64,000 bases of DNA from contig PAPF01000013.1 in assembly GCA_002708825.1 (NCBI GenBank), positions 27,296-91,295 of the forward strand, read 5' to 3'. The stretch is from Phyllobacteriaceae bacterium. Its GTDB lineage: Bacteria > Pseudomonadota > Alphaproteobacteria > Rhizobiales > Rhizobiaceae. The stretch's first letter is position 1. The number at the start of each line of letters is the position of its first letter. A program made the translations under genes and the position numbers. The notes beneath the pieces are model-generated. The model ran no database searches. It was not told the origin of the DNA and saw nothing but the letters and a program-made list of their open reading frames with translations. Shown one piece after another: positions 9,817 through 19,381 of this stretch.

Positions 9817-10926
9817 TCAGGCCGCGCGTTCCAGGTTCACGAAAGCCAGGCGCAGTTCTTCCGGCTGGCCCAGCATGGCATTCAGGCTGATCGCCCGCTT
9901 GAGAAAAAGGCCGATGTCGCATTCATCGGTAAAGCCCATCGCACCGTGCAGATGCACCGCGCGCCGGCAGATGGAAACGGCGGCATCCCCGGCCCGCGCC
10001 TTGGCCGCGAGAATGGCGAGCGCGGCGGCACGCCCCTCGCCTGCTTCGGCTTCCTCGACCGCGTTGTTCACGGCCGCAAAGGCCAGTTCCGCATCGCTCC
10101 ACATGTCCACCAGCCGATGCTGGATGGCCTGGAAGCTGGCGATGGGCTTGCCGAACTGGATGCGTGTCGTCGTGTAGTCGATGGTCGCCTGCAACGCCTG
10201 CGCCGCGATACCGGCCAGTTCCGCGGCCAGCGCCAGGCGGGTGGCGGCGACGGCACGTTCCAGGAGCGGAGCGCAGATGTCCGGTCCGATCACGAGGCCG
10301 GTCGCCGGCACATGGCACCCGTCCAGCCGCAGCGTACCGAGCAGCGCGCCGTCGACGCTTCGCTGGAGATCAAGCCCGAGCCCGGAAATTCCGGCCGGCA
10401 CGCTGAAAAAGGCCGGGCCGCCTTCGCATTGGCCCATGACCAGGAAATCGGTGGCGCCTTGCGCCTGGTCGACATGCGCCACTGCGCCCGACAGCGTGAA
10501 CCCGTCCCCATCGGCACGGGCTTGAACGGTGCCGTTGCGCCATGCCCGGGCCACGATCAGGCTGCCATCGGCCAGGCCCGAGGCCAGCCGGGCGCCTTCG
10601 GCATTGTCCGGCGCGCCGTTGAACAACGTGGAGAGGAACACGGCGGAACCGGCGACCGGTTCGCAGATCAGCGCCCGTCCCAGCGCTTCCGACAGCACCG
10701 CCTGCTCGCGCGGCCCAAGGCCCGATCCGCCAAGCGCCTCGCTCAGCATGAGGCCTGTCCAGCCCGCTTCCGCCATCGCGCCCCACAGCTCACGATCCAT
10801 GTCGGCGCCGGCCTCGCGGCGCGCACGCAGCGAGGCTGCCCCGGGATGATGCGCGGCCAGCGCAGCCACGCTGTCGCGCAGCATTTCCAGCGTTCCGTCG
10901 CCATCATCGAAATGCAATTGCGGCAT
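9817..10926 (-). CDS. Acyl-CoA dehydrogenase (small-type subunit of a probable pair)
   Basis: 369 residues, shorter and more divergent than the usual 380-400. The C-terminal bundle is clear: [18 protein letters not shown], the FAD-contacting region, then [20 protein letters not shown]. No YEGTxxIQ motif follows, so the standard catalytic Glu is absent. The pairing of a canonical-length and a short dehydrogenase in one operon is the arrangement of heteromeric enzymes such as PimC/PimD and actinobacterial steroid side-chain dehydrogenases. The inferred role is alpha,beta-dehydrogenation of a bulky acyl-CoA. GGGGAGG precedes the ATG by four bases. Confidence 0.85.
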   Translation of the reverse strand: MPQLHFDDGDGTLEMLRDSVAALAAHHPGAASLRARREAGADMDRELWGAMAEAGWTGLMLSEALGGSGLGPREQAVLSEALGRALICEPVAGSAVFLSTLFNGAPDNAEGARLASGLADGSLIVARAWRNGTVQARADGDGFTLSGAVAHVDQAQGATDFLVMGQCEGGPAFFSVPAGISGLGLDLQRSVDGALLGTLRLDGCHVPATGLVIGPDICAPLLERAVAATRLALAAELAGIAAQALQATIDYTTTRIQFGKPIASFQAIQHRLVDMWSDAELAFAAVNNAVEEAEAGEGRAAALAILAAKARAGDAAVSICRRAVHLHGAMGFTDECDIGLFLKRAISLNAMLGQPEELRLAFVNLERAA

Positions 10927-10971
10927 TCTTCCTCCCCGGTCCCGCCGGACCCATCCGGCGCTGCGCTTGCC

Positions 10972-12603
10972 TCAGGCCGGCAGCGCGTGTCCGCGAAACT
11001 GTTCGCGCAGCTTCGTCTTTTGCAATTTGCCCGTCGCCGTGTGCGGCAGTTCGTCGACAAAGGCGATGTCGTCGGGCAGCCACCACTTGGCGACCCTGCC
11101 GGCAAGAAAGTCCATCAGCGCCTCGCGCGTGGGCTGGCGTCCCGCCTTGGCGACCACGATGAGGAACGGCCGCTCCTGCCAGCGATCATGCGGCAGGCCG
11201 ATCACCGCGGCTTCCTGCACGTCCGGATGCGCCATCGCAGCGTTCTCGAGGTCGATGGAGGAGATCCATTCGCCGCCCGACTTGATGACGTCCTTGGACC
11301 TGTCGGTGATCTGGACATAGCCATCGGATGTGATCTTGGCGACATCACCGGTGGCGAACCAGCCCTCGGCATCGACCACCGTACCGCCCTCGCCCTTGAA
11401 GTAGCCGGCCGTCACCCAGGGGCCACGCACCTTCAGATCTCCCGCAACGGAACCGTCCTGCGGCAATGGCGACCCGTCCTCGCCGACAATGCGCAGTTCC
11501 ACACCGTAGATGGCGCGCCCCTGCAGCACCTGCACATCCACCTGCTGTTCCTCTGGAAGCGCCTCGTGCTTCGGCAGGAGATTGCCGATGGAGGCGAGCG
11601 GACTCGTTTCGCTCATGCCCCAGGCGTGGATCACGAAGACGCCGAAATCCTTGCGGAAGCGCTCGATGATGGCGCGCGGCGCGGCCGATCCGCCGACGAC
11701 GACCCGTTCGAGGCAGAGCTTCGATGTATCGATGCCGGGCGTCTCGTCGACATGCCTGAACAGGCCGAGCCAGACGGTAGGCACGCCCAGCGAGAAGTTG
11801 CAACGCTCCGCCACGGCCAGATCGAACAGGTTCTTGCCGTCAAGATGCGGGCCGGGCAGGACGAGCTTGGCCCCGCACATGGCCGCGGCATAGGGAATGC
11901 CCCAGGCGTTGACATGGAAAAGCGGCACGGCCAGCAGCACGCTGTCGGCGCTGGAAAGCCTCAGGCCGTCGGCGGCGCAGGCGGCGAAGGAATGCAGCAC
12001 CGTGGAGCGGTGCGAATAGAGCACGCCCTTCGGATTGCCCGTCGTGCCGGACGTGTAGCACAGCGACGAAGCGGTCTTCTCGTCGAACTCCGGCCAGGTG
12101 AATTCGTCGTCCTCACCGGCCAGCAGGTCCTCGTAGACCGCACAGCCTTCCGGAGAGGACGGCAGGTGTGCCCTGTCCGTCATGGCGACGAAGGTCTCCA
12201 CCTTGCCGAGCTTTGCCTGGAGGTCGCCGACCAGCTTGTCGAAGGTGATGTCGAAGAACAGCACCCGGCTTTCGGCATGGTTGAGGATATAGTCGATCTG
12301 CTCGGGGAACAGGCGCGGATTGACCGTGTGCAGGACCGCACCGATGCCGGAGACCGCGAAGTAAAGCTCCATGTGCCGGTGCGTGTTCCAGGCCAGCGTC
12401 GCCACCCGGTCGCCCGGACGCACGCCCATGGCCAGCAGCGCCTTGCCGAGCTTCGCCGCCCGCGACCTCAGTTCGCGGTAATTGGTGCGCACATCCGTTC
12501 CCTCACAGGTCCGGCTGACGATCTCCACATCCGGATGATAGGTCGCGGCGTGCTCGATCAGTGACGAAATCAGCAACTGCCGGTTCTGCATGAGTCCGAG
12601 CAT
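10972..12603 (-). CDS. AMP-forming acyl-CoA synthetase (medium/long-chain fatty-acid or related acid CoA ligase)
   Basis: 543 residues, ANL superfamily. The phosphate loop [11 protein letters not shown], the [11 protein letters not shown]5 region, [11 protein letters not shown] and the C-terminal [11 protein letters not shown] with the adenylation lysine are all present, so the enzyme should be active. Length and motif spelling resemble the DmdB-like/medium-chain acyl-CoA ligase group, but no DMSP demethylation partners are near. As first gene of the ligase-dehydrogenase-crotonase-dehydrogenase-livGFHM operon it would activate the imported acid. GGGAGGAG lies about ten bases upstream. Two candidate operator types lie before it (12661-12678 and 12703-12734). 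Confidence 0.9.
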   Translation of the reverse strand: MLGLMQNRQLLISSLIEHAATYHPDVEIVSRTCEGTDVRTNYRELRSRAAKLGKALLAMGVRPGDRVATLAWNTHRHMELYFAVSGIGAVLHTVNPRLFPEQIDYILNHAESRVLFFDITFDKLVGDLQAKLGKVETFVAMTDRAHLPSSPEGCAVYEDLLAGEDDEFTWPEFDEKTASSLCYTSGTTGNPKGVLYSHRSTVLHSFAACAADGLRLSSADSVLLAVPLFHVNAWGIPYAAAMCGAKLVLPGPHLDGKNLFDLAVAERCNFSLGVPTVWLGLFRHVDETPGIDTSKLCLERVVVGGSAAPRAIIERFRKDFGVFVIHAWGMSETSPLASIGNLLPKHEALPEEQQVDVQVLQGRAIYGVELRIVGEDGSPLPQDGSVAGDLKVRGPWVTAGYFKGEGGTVVDAEGWFATGDVAKITSDGYVQITDRSKDVIKSGGEWISSIDLENAAMAHPDVQEAAVIGLPHDRWQERPFLIVVAKAGRQPTREALMDFLAGRVAKWWLPDDIAFVDELPHTATGKLQKTKLREQFRGHALPA

Positions 12604-12660
12604 GCGGTCTTCTCTCCTCCCACTGTCGCCCGTGATCCGGGTCTGGCCGGACTTTCCGGC

Positions 12661-12678
12661 TAACTGACCGGTAAGTCA
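12661..12678. promoter_or_regulatory. 18-bp palindrome, candidate TetR operator before the CoA-ligase operon
   Basis: On the minus strand this reads TGACTTACCGGTCAGTTA, preceded by T so that TTGACT forms a good -35 hexamer inside the operator. The same 9+9 palindrome occurs at 25248-25265, 25329-25346 and 28153-28174. It lies 58 bases upstream of the CoA-ligase start. No strong -10 follows at 17-18 bases, which suggests the promoter needs help, perhaps from the IclR-type site just upstream. Confidence 0.72.
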
Positions 12679-12702
12679 ACGTCTGCAGCCACCCGATCCA
12701 AA

Positions 12703-12734
12703 GTTTCAGAAATGTGAAACCACCCCGGTTTCAC
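12703..12734. promoter_or_regulatory. Composite GTTTCA/TGAAAC inverted repeats, candidate IclR operator
   Basis: Two overlapping perfect inverted repeats share one arm: GTTTCA-N6-TGAAAC at 12703-12720 and GTGAAACC-N5-GGTTTCAC at 12714-12734. The first contains the exact reverse complement of the 17-mer at 3594-3610 in the iclR promoter, and the second matches the repeat at 3477-3493 there. The site lies about 25-60 bases upstream of the putative -35 of the CoA-ligase operon, a position suiting activation. It sits just beyond the end of the preceding crotonase gene. Confidence 0.78.
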
Positions 12735-12742
12735 GAAAGCCG

Positions 12743-13546
12743 CTACCGGTGGAATTCCGGCTTCCGCTTTTCCAGGAACGCGGCCAGTCCCTCGCGCGCC
12801 TCGGCGCCGAACCGTGCCCGGTTGATGCCCCGTGCCTCCAGGTCAAGCTGGCTCGCCAGGTCGTTGAACGGTGCGGCGGCGATTTCGGCCTTGATGACGG
12901 CTTGGGCGCCGGATGCGCCGGCAGTGAGTTCGCCCGCGAGGGCCATGGCATCGCCGAGCGCCCTGCCCGGCTCGCTCAGCGTGTTGACAACACCGGCTGC
13001 GTGCAGCCTCTCCGCGCTGGCCGGACGGCCGAGCAGGCAGAGTTCGCCCACCAACTGGCGCGGCAGTGCGCCGGTCAGGAAATGCGTCACACCGCCATCG
13101 GGCGTGAGGCCGACCTTGACATAGGAAACGAGGAACCTGGCACCTTGCGCAGCCACGATCAGGTCGCAGGCAAGCGCCAGCGAAAAGCCTGCCCCCGCCG
13201 CGCCGCCTTCCACCGCAGCGATCACCGGCTTGGGGCAATGGCGGATGGCAAGGATCATGGCGTTGAGCGCATCGGTGTTGGCGGTGGCCTCGGCCATGGT
13301 CCCTGCGGCGCTGCGCTGCAGGTTTGTGACATTGCCGCCGGAGCAGAAGAAGCCGCCCGCGCCCGACACCACGATCGCGCGCACCGAACTGTCCTCGGCT
13401 GCGTCGATGATCCGGCGCTGCAAGTCCCGGTAGTTTTCCGGGCCTATGGAATTGCGGCTTTGCGGCCCGTCCAGCGTCAGCACCCGTATGGTGCCTTCCT
13501 GTTCGGCCTTGAGGACCGTGCCAGTCCCGTTGTTCGTGTTCGTCAT
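12743..13546 (-). CDS. Crotonase-family enoyl-CoA hydratase/isomerase, PaaG-like
   Basis: 267 residues from ATG 13546. A TTG at 13576, overlapping the upstream CaiB stop, is an alternative start that would add ten residues. Crotonase oxyanion elements FFCSGGNVTNL and EGGAAGAGF are visible. Neither crotonase catalytic Glu is conserved: the GGGxEL position carries Ser, and the PEI position is VSYVKVGL. Instead GLTPDGG carries the Asp typical of PaaG-type isomerases. An isomerase or ring-opening role is therefore more likely than simple hydration. It is the last gene of the tctBA-dehydrogenase-CaiB run. Confidence 0.85.
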   Translation of the reverse strand: MTNTNNGTGTVLKAEQEGTIRVLTLDGPQSRNSIGPENYRDLQRRIIDAAEDSSVRAIVVSGAGGFFCSGGNVTNLQRSAAGTMAEATANTDALNAMILAIRHCPKPVIAAVEGGAAGAGFSLALACDLIVAAQGARFLVSYVKVGLTPDGGVTHFLTGALPRQLVGELCLLGRPASAERLHAAGVVNTLSEPGRALGDAMALAGELTAGASGAQAVIKAEIAAAPFNDLASQLDLEARGINRARFGAEAREGLAAFLEKRKPEFHR

Positions 13547-13572
13547 GGTTCTGCTTTCCGCCCGTCCGGAGG

Positions 13573-14784
13573 TCAAATGATCCCTTGCGACCTCAATGCC
13601 GCGATTTCGCTTTCCGACAGGCCGAGCCGTTCGGAAAAAACCGTGTCATTGTCCGCGCCGATCCCCTTCGCGGCCCAGCGGATGCGCCCCGGCGCATTGC
13701 GCAGTTTCGGCACCACGCCCTGCATGCGCACCGTGCCGAAATCCTCGTCCGGAACGGAAGGAATGGCATCGCGGGCAGCGAACTGCCGGTCCTCGAAGAT
13801 CTGCTCCACCGAATAGACAGGCGCGATCGTCCCGTGATGGGCATGGAAGGCATCGAGAACCGTCTCAAGGTCGTTTGCGCCGATGAAACCGGCGAAATGG
13901 ACGTCCAGTTCCTCCGCATGGGCAAGCCGCCCGTTATTGGTGAAAAAACGCGGATCCGCTGCCAGTTCCGGATGGCTGATGGCCTTGCAATTGTTGAGAA
14001 ATGTGGAGTTGGTCGAACTCGCAACCGTGACGTAGCGCCCGTCCGCCGTGCGGTAGACATTGGATGGCGCGGTATACTGGTTGTAATTGCCGTTGCGCTG
14101 GCGGATGGCGCCAAGCTGGTCATATTCGATGGCGATGTTCTCCAGCAGGCGGAATGTCGCCTCGGTCAGGGCAAGGTCGATTTCCTCGCCCTGGCAGCGG
14201 TTGCGGTCGATGCCATGCAGCGCGGCGAGAATGGAAAAGGCACCGAACAGGCCGCCGAAGGCATCGGCCAGCGGATAGCCGGGATGGATCGGCGGACCGT
14301 CGCCATGCCCGGTGATATGTGTCAGTCCGCCCATCGCCTCGAAGATGCGCGCGAAGCCGCCCTGGCTGGCCTTCGGTCCGGTCTGGCCGAAGGCCGAGAC
14401 GCGCAGGATCACGAGCTTCGGATTGATCGCCCACAGCGTATCGCGGTCCAGCCCCCATTTTTCCAGCGTGCCGGGCCTGAAGTTCTCGATCAGCACGTCG
14501 CTGGTGGCCACGAACCGCTTGAGGATGTCCGCGCCTTCCGGGCGGCGCAGGTCCAGCGTGGCGAACGTCTTTCCGCGATTGGTGACCTTCCACCACAGCG
14601 GCTTGCCGTCCTTGTAGGGCGGAAAGGTGCGCAGGCCGTCGCCATGGCCCGGCATCTCGAACTTGATGACATCGGCGCCGAAATCCGCCAGCAGCGAGGC
14701 GGCGAAAGGCGCGGCGATGATGGTGGCGATGTCGATGACCCTGAGACCGGCCAGCGGGCCGAAGGTTTCGTTTTCCCCGTTCAT
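13573..14784 (-). CDS. CaiB/BaiF-family CoA-transferase (class III)
   Basis: 403 residues, usual for the interlocked-ring class III CoA-transferases. PLAGLRVIDIATIIAAPFA opens the Rossmann-like core, and HPGYPLADAFGGLFG contains the catalytic aspartate, with NFRPGTLEKWGL also characteristic. It moves CoA from an acyl-CoA donor to a free acid, giving the pathway a second activation route beside the two synthetases. A GGGGG run is the only Shine-Dalgarno candidate. It lies between a solo acyl-CoA dehydrogenase (16 bases) and the PaaG-like crotonase, and is probably cotranscribed with both. Confidence 0.9.
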   Translation of the reverse strand: MNGENETFGPLAGLRVIDIATIIAAPFAASLLADFGADVIKFEMPGHGDGLRTFPPYKDGKPLWWKVTNRGKTFATLDLRRPEGADILKRFVATSDVLIENFRPGTLEKWGLDRDTLWAINPKLVILRVSAFGQTGPKASQGGFARIFEAMGGLTHITGHGDGPPIHPGYPLADAFGGLFGAFSILAALHGIDRNRCQGEEIDLALTEATFRLLENIAIEYDQLGAIRQRNGNYNQYTAPSNVYRTADGRYVTVASSTNSTFLNNCKAISHPELAADPRFFTNNGRLAHAEELDVHFAGFIGANDLETVLDAFHAHHGTIAPVYSVEQIFEDRQFAARDAIPSVPDEDFGTVRMQGVVPKLRNAPGRIRWAAKGIGADNDTVFSERLGLSESEIAALRSQGII

Positions 14785-14800
14785 GGTTCCCCCGTCCGGT

Positions 14801-15988
14801 TCAGGCCATGGCCCGGCCGTGCCGGATCATCGCCCTGGCGATGTTGATCTGGTTGATTTGCGACGTGCCTTCGAACAGGCGGAACAGGCGCACATCGCGG
14901 TAGAAACGGGCAATCGGCTGGTCGTCCATGAAGCCGGCGCCGCCCAGCACCTGTACCGCACGGTCCGCCACGCGGCCCACCATCTCGGTGGCGAAGAGCT
15001 TGGCCGCGGCGATGTCGACATGCGGCCGCGGTTGCTCGTCGAACCGGCGGGCCACATCCAGGACGAGCGCGCGTGCGGCTGCCAGTTCACTGTAACTTTC
15101 GCCCAGAAGGACCTGTATCGCTTGGAATTCATGGATCTTCTGGCCGAACTGCTCGCGCCGGGCGGCATAGGCCAGCGCCTCGTCCAGCAGGCGTTGGGCC
15201 TGACCGACCGCCGTGGCCGCGACATGGGTGCGCGCATGATTGATGCCGCGCAGCGCCTTCTTCAGCCCGCCCCCTTCCTCACCGCCGAGCAGGCGGCTGG
15301 CCGGCACGCGGACCTTGTCGAACACGATGCCACCGACATCGGAGCCGCGCTGGCCCATCATCGCATAGGGTTCGGAGGCGGTGACGCCGGGCGTTGCGCG
15401 GTCGACCAGGAACACCGACATGTCCTCGGAAGTGCCCTCGCCGGTCTTCGCCATGACGAGATAGAGATCGGCAATCGGCGCATTGGTGATGTAGCGCTTG
15501 GCGCCGTCGATGACGTAGTGGTCGCCCTCGCGCACGGCCCGCGTCGCGATGTTGGCGGCATCCGTGCCGGCCTGTTCCTCGGTCAGGGCGAAGGAAGCGG
15601 TCACCTTTCCCGCGGCCATGTCCGGCAGGAAGGCTTCCCGCTGCGCCGGCGTGCCGTATTCGTTCAGGGTCTGCGAGCACAGCCCGATGGTGGTGGAAAA
15701 GCGCGACCGGAAGGCAGCGCTCGCCTGCGTGAACTCCATCGTCAGGCGGACCTGTTCCTCCATCGACCAGTCCAGCCCGCCCAGCGCGCGCGGCAGCGAA
15801 ATCCCGAACAGGCCGAGATCGCGCATGCGCTGGACAAGCGCATCGGGAATGCGGTTGTCCGCCCAGGTCCGGTCCTCCGCAGGGATCAGTTCGTGCTGCG
15901 TGAAGCGGCGGATCGTGTCGAGATAGGTGGCGAAATCCATCGAGCGGATGTCAGCGGTGCCCGTCTTGCCGGCCGGAATGTCCATCAT
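14801..15988 (-). CDS. Acyl-CoA dehydrogenase with canonical catalytic motif
   Basis: 395 residues from the first of two consecutive ATGs at 15988 (GGAGG four bases upstream; the second ATG at 15985 has a seven-base spacing). All motifs of a homotetrameric enzyme are present: FALTEEQAGTDAANIATRA, the FGQKIHEFQAIQ helix, VQVLGGAGFMDDQP and FEGTSQINQINIAR, with the catalytic Glu in FEGT. Unlike the four other dehydrogenases of the window it should work alone on a short or branched acyl-CoA. It follows tctA by 13 bases and precedes the CaiB gene. Confidence 0.9.
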   Translation of the reverse strand: MMDIPAGKTGTADIRSMDFATYLDTIRRFTQHELIPAEDRTWADNRIPDALVQRMRDLGLFGISLPRALGGLDWSMEEQVRLTMEFTQASAAFRSRFSTTIGLCSQTLNEYGTPAQREAFLPDMAAGKVTASFALTEEQAGTDAANIATRAVREGDHYVIDGAKRYITNAPIADLYLVMAKTGEGTSEDMSVFLVDRATPGVTASEPYAMMGQRGSDVGGIVFDKVRVPASRLLGGEEGGGLKKALRGINHARTHVAATAVGQAQRLLDEALAYAARREQFGQKIHEFQAIQVLLGESYSELAAARALVLDVARRFDEQPRPHVDIAAAKLFATEMVGRVADRAVQVLGGAGFMDDQPIARFYRDVRLFRLFEGTSQINQINIARAMIRHGRAMA

Positions 15989-16001
15989 GCGTCCTCCTGC
16001 G

Positions 16002-17531
16002 TCACGCATTGGTTTTCGCATTGGTGCGCGATCCGCCCGCGGTGACGAGGCGCAGGAGCGCGCGGACCCCGAACCAGCCGATGATGGCGAACACGATGAC
16101 CATGATCACGCCGCTGATCGGCCGTTCCAGGAAGGTTGCGAGATTGCCTCCCGAGACCACCAGCGCCCGCCGGAAATATTCCTCCATCATCGGCCCGAGG
16201 ACGAAGCCGAGCAGCATCGGCGCCACCTCGAAGCGCAGAAGCTTCATGCCGACGCCCAGGAAGCCGAAGGCCAGCAGGACGTAGATGTCGATGACCTGGA
16301 ACTTCACCGAATAGATGCCGATGCAGATGAAGGTGACAATGACCGGGAACAGGTAGTGATACGGGATTGCCAGCAGGCGGACCCAGATGCCGATGAGCGG
16401 CAGGGTCAGGACCAGCAGGAAGATGTTGCCGATGATGAAGCTGACGACGAGGCCCCAGAACAGGTCCGGCGATCCCGAAATCACGTTCGGTCCGGGCAGG
16501 ATGCCGTGGATCATCATCACCCCGAGCATGATGGCCATGACCGGGTCGCCCGGAATGCCGAGGCTCAGCGTCGGGATGAAGGCCGATTGCACAGCGGCGT
16601 TGTTGGCTGCTTCCGGCGCGGCCACGCCTTCGATGGCACCCTTGCCGAAGGCTTCCGGATTCCGGCTGACACGCTTCTCGATGGCATAGGAGATGAAGGT
16701 GGCCACCACGCCGCCCGTGCCGGGCAACGCCCCGAAGAAGGCGCCAACGCCGGATCCCCGCGCCATCGGCATGGCCGAGCGCTTCCATTCGTCCTTCGAC
16801 GGCAGCATGGAGCGCAGCGTGATGTCCCTGGCGCTCGCCTGCGTGCGGATGCGCCGCCCGGCGCTGGCGATGATCTCGGGCATGCCGAACAGGCCGATGG
16901 CCACCGCCACCAGCGAGAGGCCGTCGTAGAATTCCGGAAAGCCGAAAGTGAAGCGCGCCACGCCGCTGTTGAGATCGAGGCCGACCAGGCCGAGCACGAG
17001 ACCGAGCGAAACCGCCGCCAGCGACCGCACCGGACGGCCGGAACCGATGAAGGCCGCCGCGATCAGCCCGAGCAGCATCAGCGCGAAATATTCCTGCGGC
17101 CCGAATTCCAGCGCAAGCCGCGCCAGTGGCACGGAGAACAGCGAGAGCAGCATGACGCCAAACAGGCTGCCGACGAAGGACGCGATGGCTGTCATGAACA
17201 GGGCAACGCCGGCCTTGCCGCTCTTCGCCATGGGATAGCCGTCGATGGCGGTGACGGCACTGGTCGCGGTTCCGGGGAGGTTCAGGAGGATCGAAGCCGT
17301 CGAGCCGCCATAGGAGGCGCCGTAATAAATCCCCGCCAGCATGATCAGCGCGAAATTCGGCTGCAGGTGATAGGTGATCGGCAGCAGCATGGCGAGCGTG
17401 GCCATGGTCCCGATGCCCGGCAGGACGCCGACCAGCATGCCGAGCGTCACGCCGGCAAGGCAGTAGAACAGGCCGTCAAGCGAGGCGGCAACGGAAAGGC
17501 CGAGCGCCAGGTTGTCGAACAGCTCGATCAT
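16002..17531 (-). CDS. tctA: Tripartite tricarboxylate transporter large permease TctA
   Basis: 509 residues with about 10-12 membrane segments. TctA hallmarks are GVLPGIGTMATLAMLLPIT near residue 40, LLNLPGTATSAVTAIDGYPMA and the second repeat FGALPGTGGVVATFISYA. It forms the membrane complex with TctB and a periplasmic TctC protein for secondary uptake of carboxylates. Its ATG overlaps the tctB stop by four bases (ATGA). The only tctC of the window lies 7.4 kb away on the other strand (25430-26407), on the far side of the dehydrogenase cluster. Confidence 0.93.
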   Translation of the reverse strand: MIELFDNLALGLSVAASLDGLFYCLAGVTLGMLVGVLPGIGTMATLAMLLPITYHLQPNFALIMLAGIYYGASYGGSTASILLNLPGTATSAVTAIDGYPMAKSGKAGVALFMTAIASFVGSLFGVMLLSLFSVPLARLALEFGPQEYFALMLLGLIAAAFIGSGRPVRSLAAVSLGLVLGLVGLDLNSGVARFTFGFPEFYDGLSLVAVAIGLFGMPEIIASAGRRIRTQASARDITLRSMLPSKDEWKRSAMPMARGSGVGAFFGALPGTGGVVATFISYAIEKRVSRNPEAFGKGAIEGVAAPEAANNAAVQSAFIPTLSLGIPGDPVMAIMLGVMMIHGILPGPNVISGSPDLFWGLVVSFIIGNIFLLVLTLPLIGIWVRLLAIPYHYLFPVIVTFICIGIYSVKFQVIDIYVLLAFGFLGVGMKLLRFEVAPMLLGFVLGPMMEEYFRRALVVSGGNLATFLERPISGVIMVIVFAIIGWFGVRALLRLVTAGGSRTNAKTNA

Positions 17532-17983
17532 GACGGGAAAGCCTCGATCTGGATGCCGAGCGCCATGTTGAAGATGACAAAGGCCCCGGTCGCCGTCGCC
17601 AGCGCCAGGATCGCGCCGGAAAGCAGCGTCATGCGGACATCCGACTGGCTGGCGAGAAACGTCGTGATGAAGGCTGTCGGCACAAGCCCTGCCCGCTCGA
17701 TCAGCAGGGCGAAGGCGAGAAAGGCAGATCCCAGCAGGATCATGCCGCGCAGCGTGCCCATCGAGCCCGCGCCGAACGGCTTTTCCTTGCTGCCGAGCAC
17801 GATCAGCAGGAGGCCCATCAGGGCCAGCACCGCGCCGAGCAGCACGGGGAAATAGCCCGGACCCATGTTGCGCAGCGTGCCCATCCGGAAGCCGAATGCC
17901 TCCAACACGATATAGGCGCCGATTGCCAGGGCGATCAGCCCGCCGATGAGGTCACTGCTTCTGTTGGCCAGTATCCCGCGCAT
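17528..17983 (-). CDS. tctB: Tripartite tricarboxylate transporter small permease TctB
   Basis: 151 residues from ATG 17983, chosen because GGGAGGAAGG stands directly upstream; the frame is open further upstream without a ribosome site. Four hydrophobic segments and the RNMGPGYFPVLLGAVLALMGLLL motif region identify a TctB/DUF1468 protein. It assembles with TctA. A small GC hairpin at 18071-18087 separates it from the upstream tandem SDR gene, so tctBA may have its own promoter or be a weakly read distal part of the operon. Confidence 0.9.
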   Translation of the reverse strand: MRGILANRSSDLIGGLIALAIGAYIVLEAFGFRMGTLRNMGPGYFPVLLGAVLALMGLLLIVLGSKEKPFGAGSMGTLRGMILLGSAFLAFALLIERAGLVPTAFITTFLASQSDVRMTLLSGAILALATATGAFVIFNMALGIQIEAFPS

Positions 17984-18070
17984 GCCTTCCTCCCGTTTTC
18001 TGTCCCCCGGCGTCCCCTCGCCGGTCCCTTGTTGCGCCGCTTGCCTGAAAGCGCGGCGCATCATCGTTCC

Positions 18071-18087
18071 GCCGGGCCTTGCCCGGC
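18071..18087. terminator. GC-rich hairpin between the tandem SDR gene and tctB
   Basis: GCCGGGC, a three-base loop and GCCCGGC make a perfect 7-bp stem directly after the stop codon of the leftward SDR gene. No T-run follows on either strand, so it is more likely an attenuating or mRNA-stabilising stem than a full intrinsic terminator. Confidence 0.4.
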
Positions 18088-18091
18088 CCGC

Positions 18092-19372
18092 TCATGCCGC
18101 CGCCCGCGTCTCCAGATGCGTTGCGGTGACGGACCGCGCGCCTTCACCGGCGAGAAAGACGGCAAGACCGGCGACGGCATCGGTTTCGCTTTCATGCGAC
18201 GTGACGCCATTCACCCGCACGCCGCGCGGAGCCAGTTCCAGTGCAAGTGTGCGGGCGAACATGCCGAGTGCGGCAGCAGCCGCACGCGCGCTCGCATTCG
18301 CCGCGTCGCCGGTGACGGCATGAAACTGCACCGAGGCGCAGGCTGCGCCGCTTTTTACGGCCATCGAGGCGATCCGGCCCGCCTCTTCCAAGAGGTCCGT
18401 TACCGGGCGGGCAGCGGCATCCCACACCGCGACGATGGTGTCGAACGGTCCAGAACCATCGCATCTCGCGGCATCCTGCCGTGTCACCGAGAAGTCTGCG
18501 GCAAGCCTCCCGGCAACCCGCGACGCAAGCGCCCCGTTCCCCACGACCAGTGCTGTCGCGGCCGGTCGAACGTCTTCCGGATTATCCCCCGGTGGCAGGC
18601 CGGCGCCTGCCGCGGCAAGTGAGCCGCCGTCCACGCCCAGGCACAGCCCGTCGAGCGCCGCACCGTCCGGCGAGACCGCGAAGGCGACCGCATCGGCGAT
18701 CTCCTCAGGCGCGATCATGCGGCCAAGCGGAATGCGCGCCACGACAGTGTCCACATCCAGGCGGCCTTGCGAAATCAGGCGCTCGACCAGCGCTGTGCGC
18801 ACGAAGCCCGGCGCAATGGCCGCGATGCGCGGTCCGCCTGCCGCCCGTTCACCGGCCAGCGCGCCCGTCAGCGCCACCACGCCGGCCTTGCTGGCGCTGT
18901 AGGCGCCGCGCAGGGCGATGGGCCGGAATGCCGCCCCCGAGGCAATGTTGACGATGGCGCCGCCCGGACCGAGTTGGCCGCCCGCCGCACGGCAGATCGT
19001 CTCCACGCTGGACAGGTTCACCGCCACGAGCCGGCGGATACGCTCGGCGTCCATCCCGGCGATGGTTTCGCCCGAAGTTTCCGTGATGCCGGCATTGTTG
19101 ACCACGATGTCGAGACCGCCGAGCAGGGACGACGCCCGACCGCACAGCGCCGCGGCCTGCCGTCCGTCGGAAAGATCCGCCGCAAGCGCAACGTGGCCTT
19201 CGCCAAGTTCGCGGGCCAGCGCCTCGGCCGCCCCCGCATCGATGTCGGCGATGGCCAGCACGGCTCCGCTTGCCGCAAACCTCCGGCAAATTGCCTGGCC
19301 GATGCCATGCGCACCGCCCGTGACGAGGATGCGGCGGACCGGAAGGCCGGCAGTGGGCGCTGGCGTTGTCAT
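18092..19372 (-). CDS. Tandem SDR protein: active dehydrogenase domain fused to a degenerate second SDR domain
   Basis: 426 residues, far longer than the usual 250. Residues 1-255 are a complete classical SDR: TGGAHGIG, NNAG at about 92, S145, YSASK (Y158, K162) and GVDGG near the end. From about 265 onward a second Rossmann-like segment begins with ALVVGNGALASRVAGRLA and ends in ALELAPRGVRVNGVTSH, which is clearly the C-terminal part of an SDR. The Tyr/Lys pair there is replaced (NASARA region), so this half is probably structural. It lies nine bases after the neighbouring SDR gene in the crotonase-acs operon. Confidence 0.85.
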   Translation of the reverse strand: MTTPAPTAGLPVRRILVTGGAHGIGQAICRRFAASGAVLAIADIDAGAAEALARELGEGHVALAADLSDGRQAAALCGRASSLLGGLDIVVNNAGITETSGETIAGMDAERIRRLVAVNLSSVETICRAAGGQLGPGGAIVNIASGAAFRPIALRGAYSASKAGVVALTGALAGERAAGGPRIAAIAPGFVRTALVERLISQGRLDVDTVVARIPLGRMIAPEEIADAVAFAVSPDGAALDGLCLGVDGGSLAAAGAGLPPGDNPEDVRPAATALVVGNGALASRVAGRLAADFSVTRQDAARCDGSGPFDTIVAVWDAAARPVTDLLEEAGRIASMAVKSGAACASVQFHAVTGDAANASARAAAAALGMFARTLALELAPRGVRVNGVTSHESETDAVAGLAVFLAGEGARSVTATHLETRAAA

Positions 19373-19381
19373 GAGTCCCCG

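Noticed and set aside
9946..12564. Open reading frame of 872 codons on the plus strand
   Set aside because: It is antisense to the acyl-CoA dehydrogenase and CoA-ligase genes, whose motifs are complete. Its translation has no domain, is rich in Arg/Gly/His, and reflects high GC codon bias.
10972..12603. Possible DmdB (methylmercaptopropionate-CoA ligase) with DMSP pathway
   Set aside because: Sequence motifs allow it, but the dehydrogenases are far shorter than DmdC and no DmdA or methanethiol enzymes are present.
15927..17855. Open reading frame of 642 codons on the plus strand
   Set aside because: Antisense to tctA/tctB. The protein is an Asp/Glu/His/Arg-rich string without fold or ribosome site.
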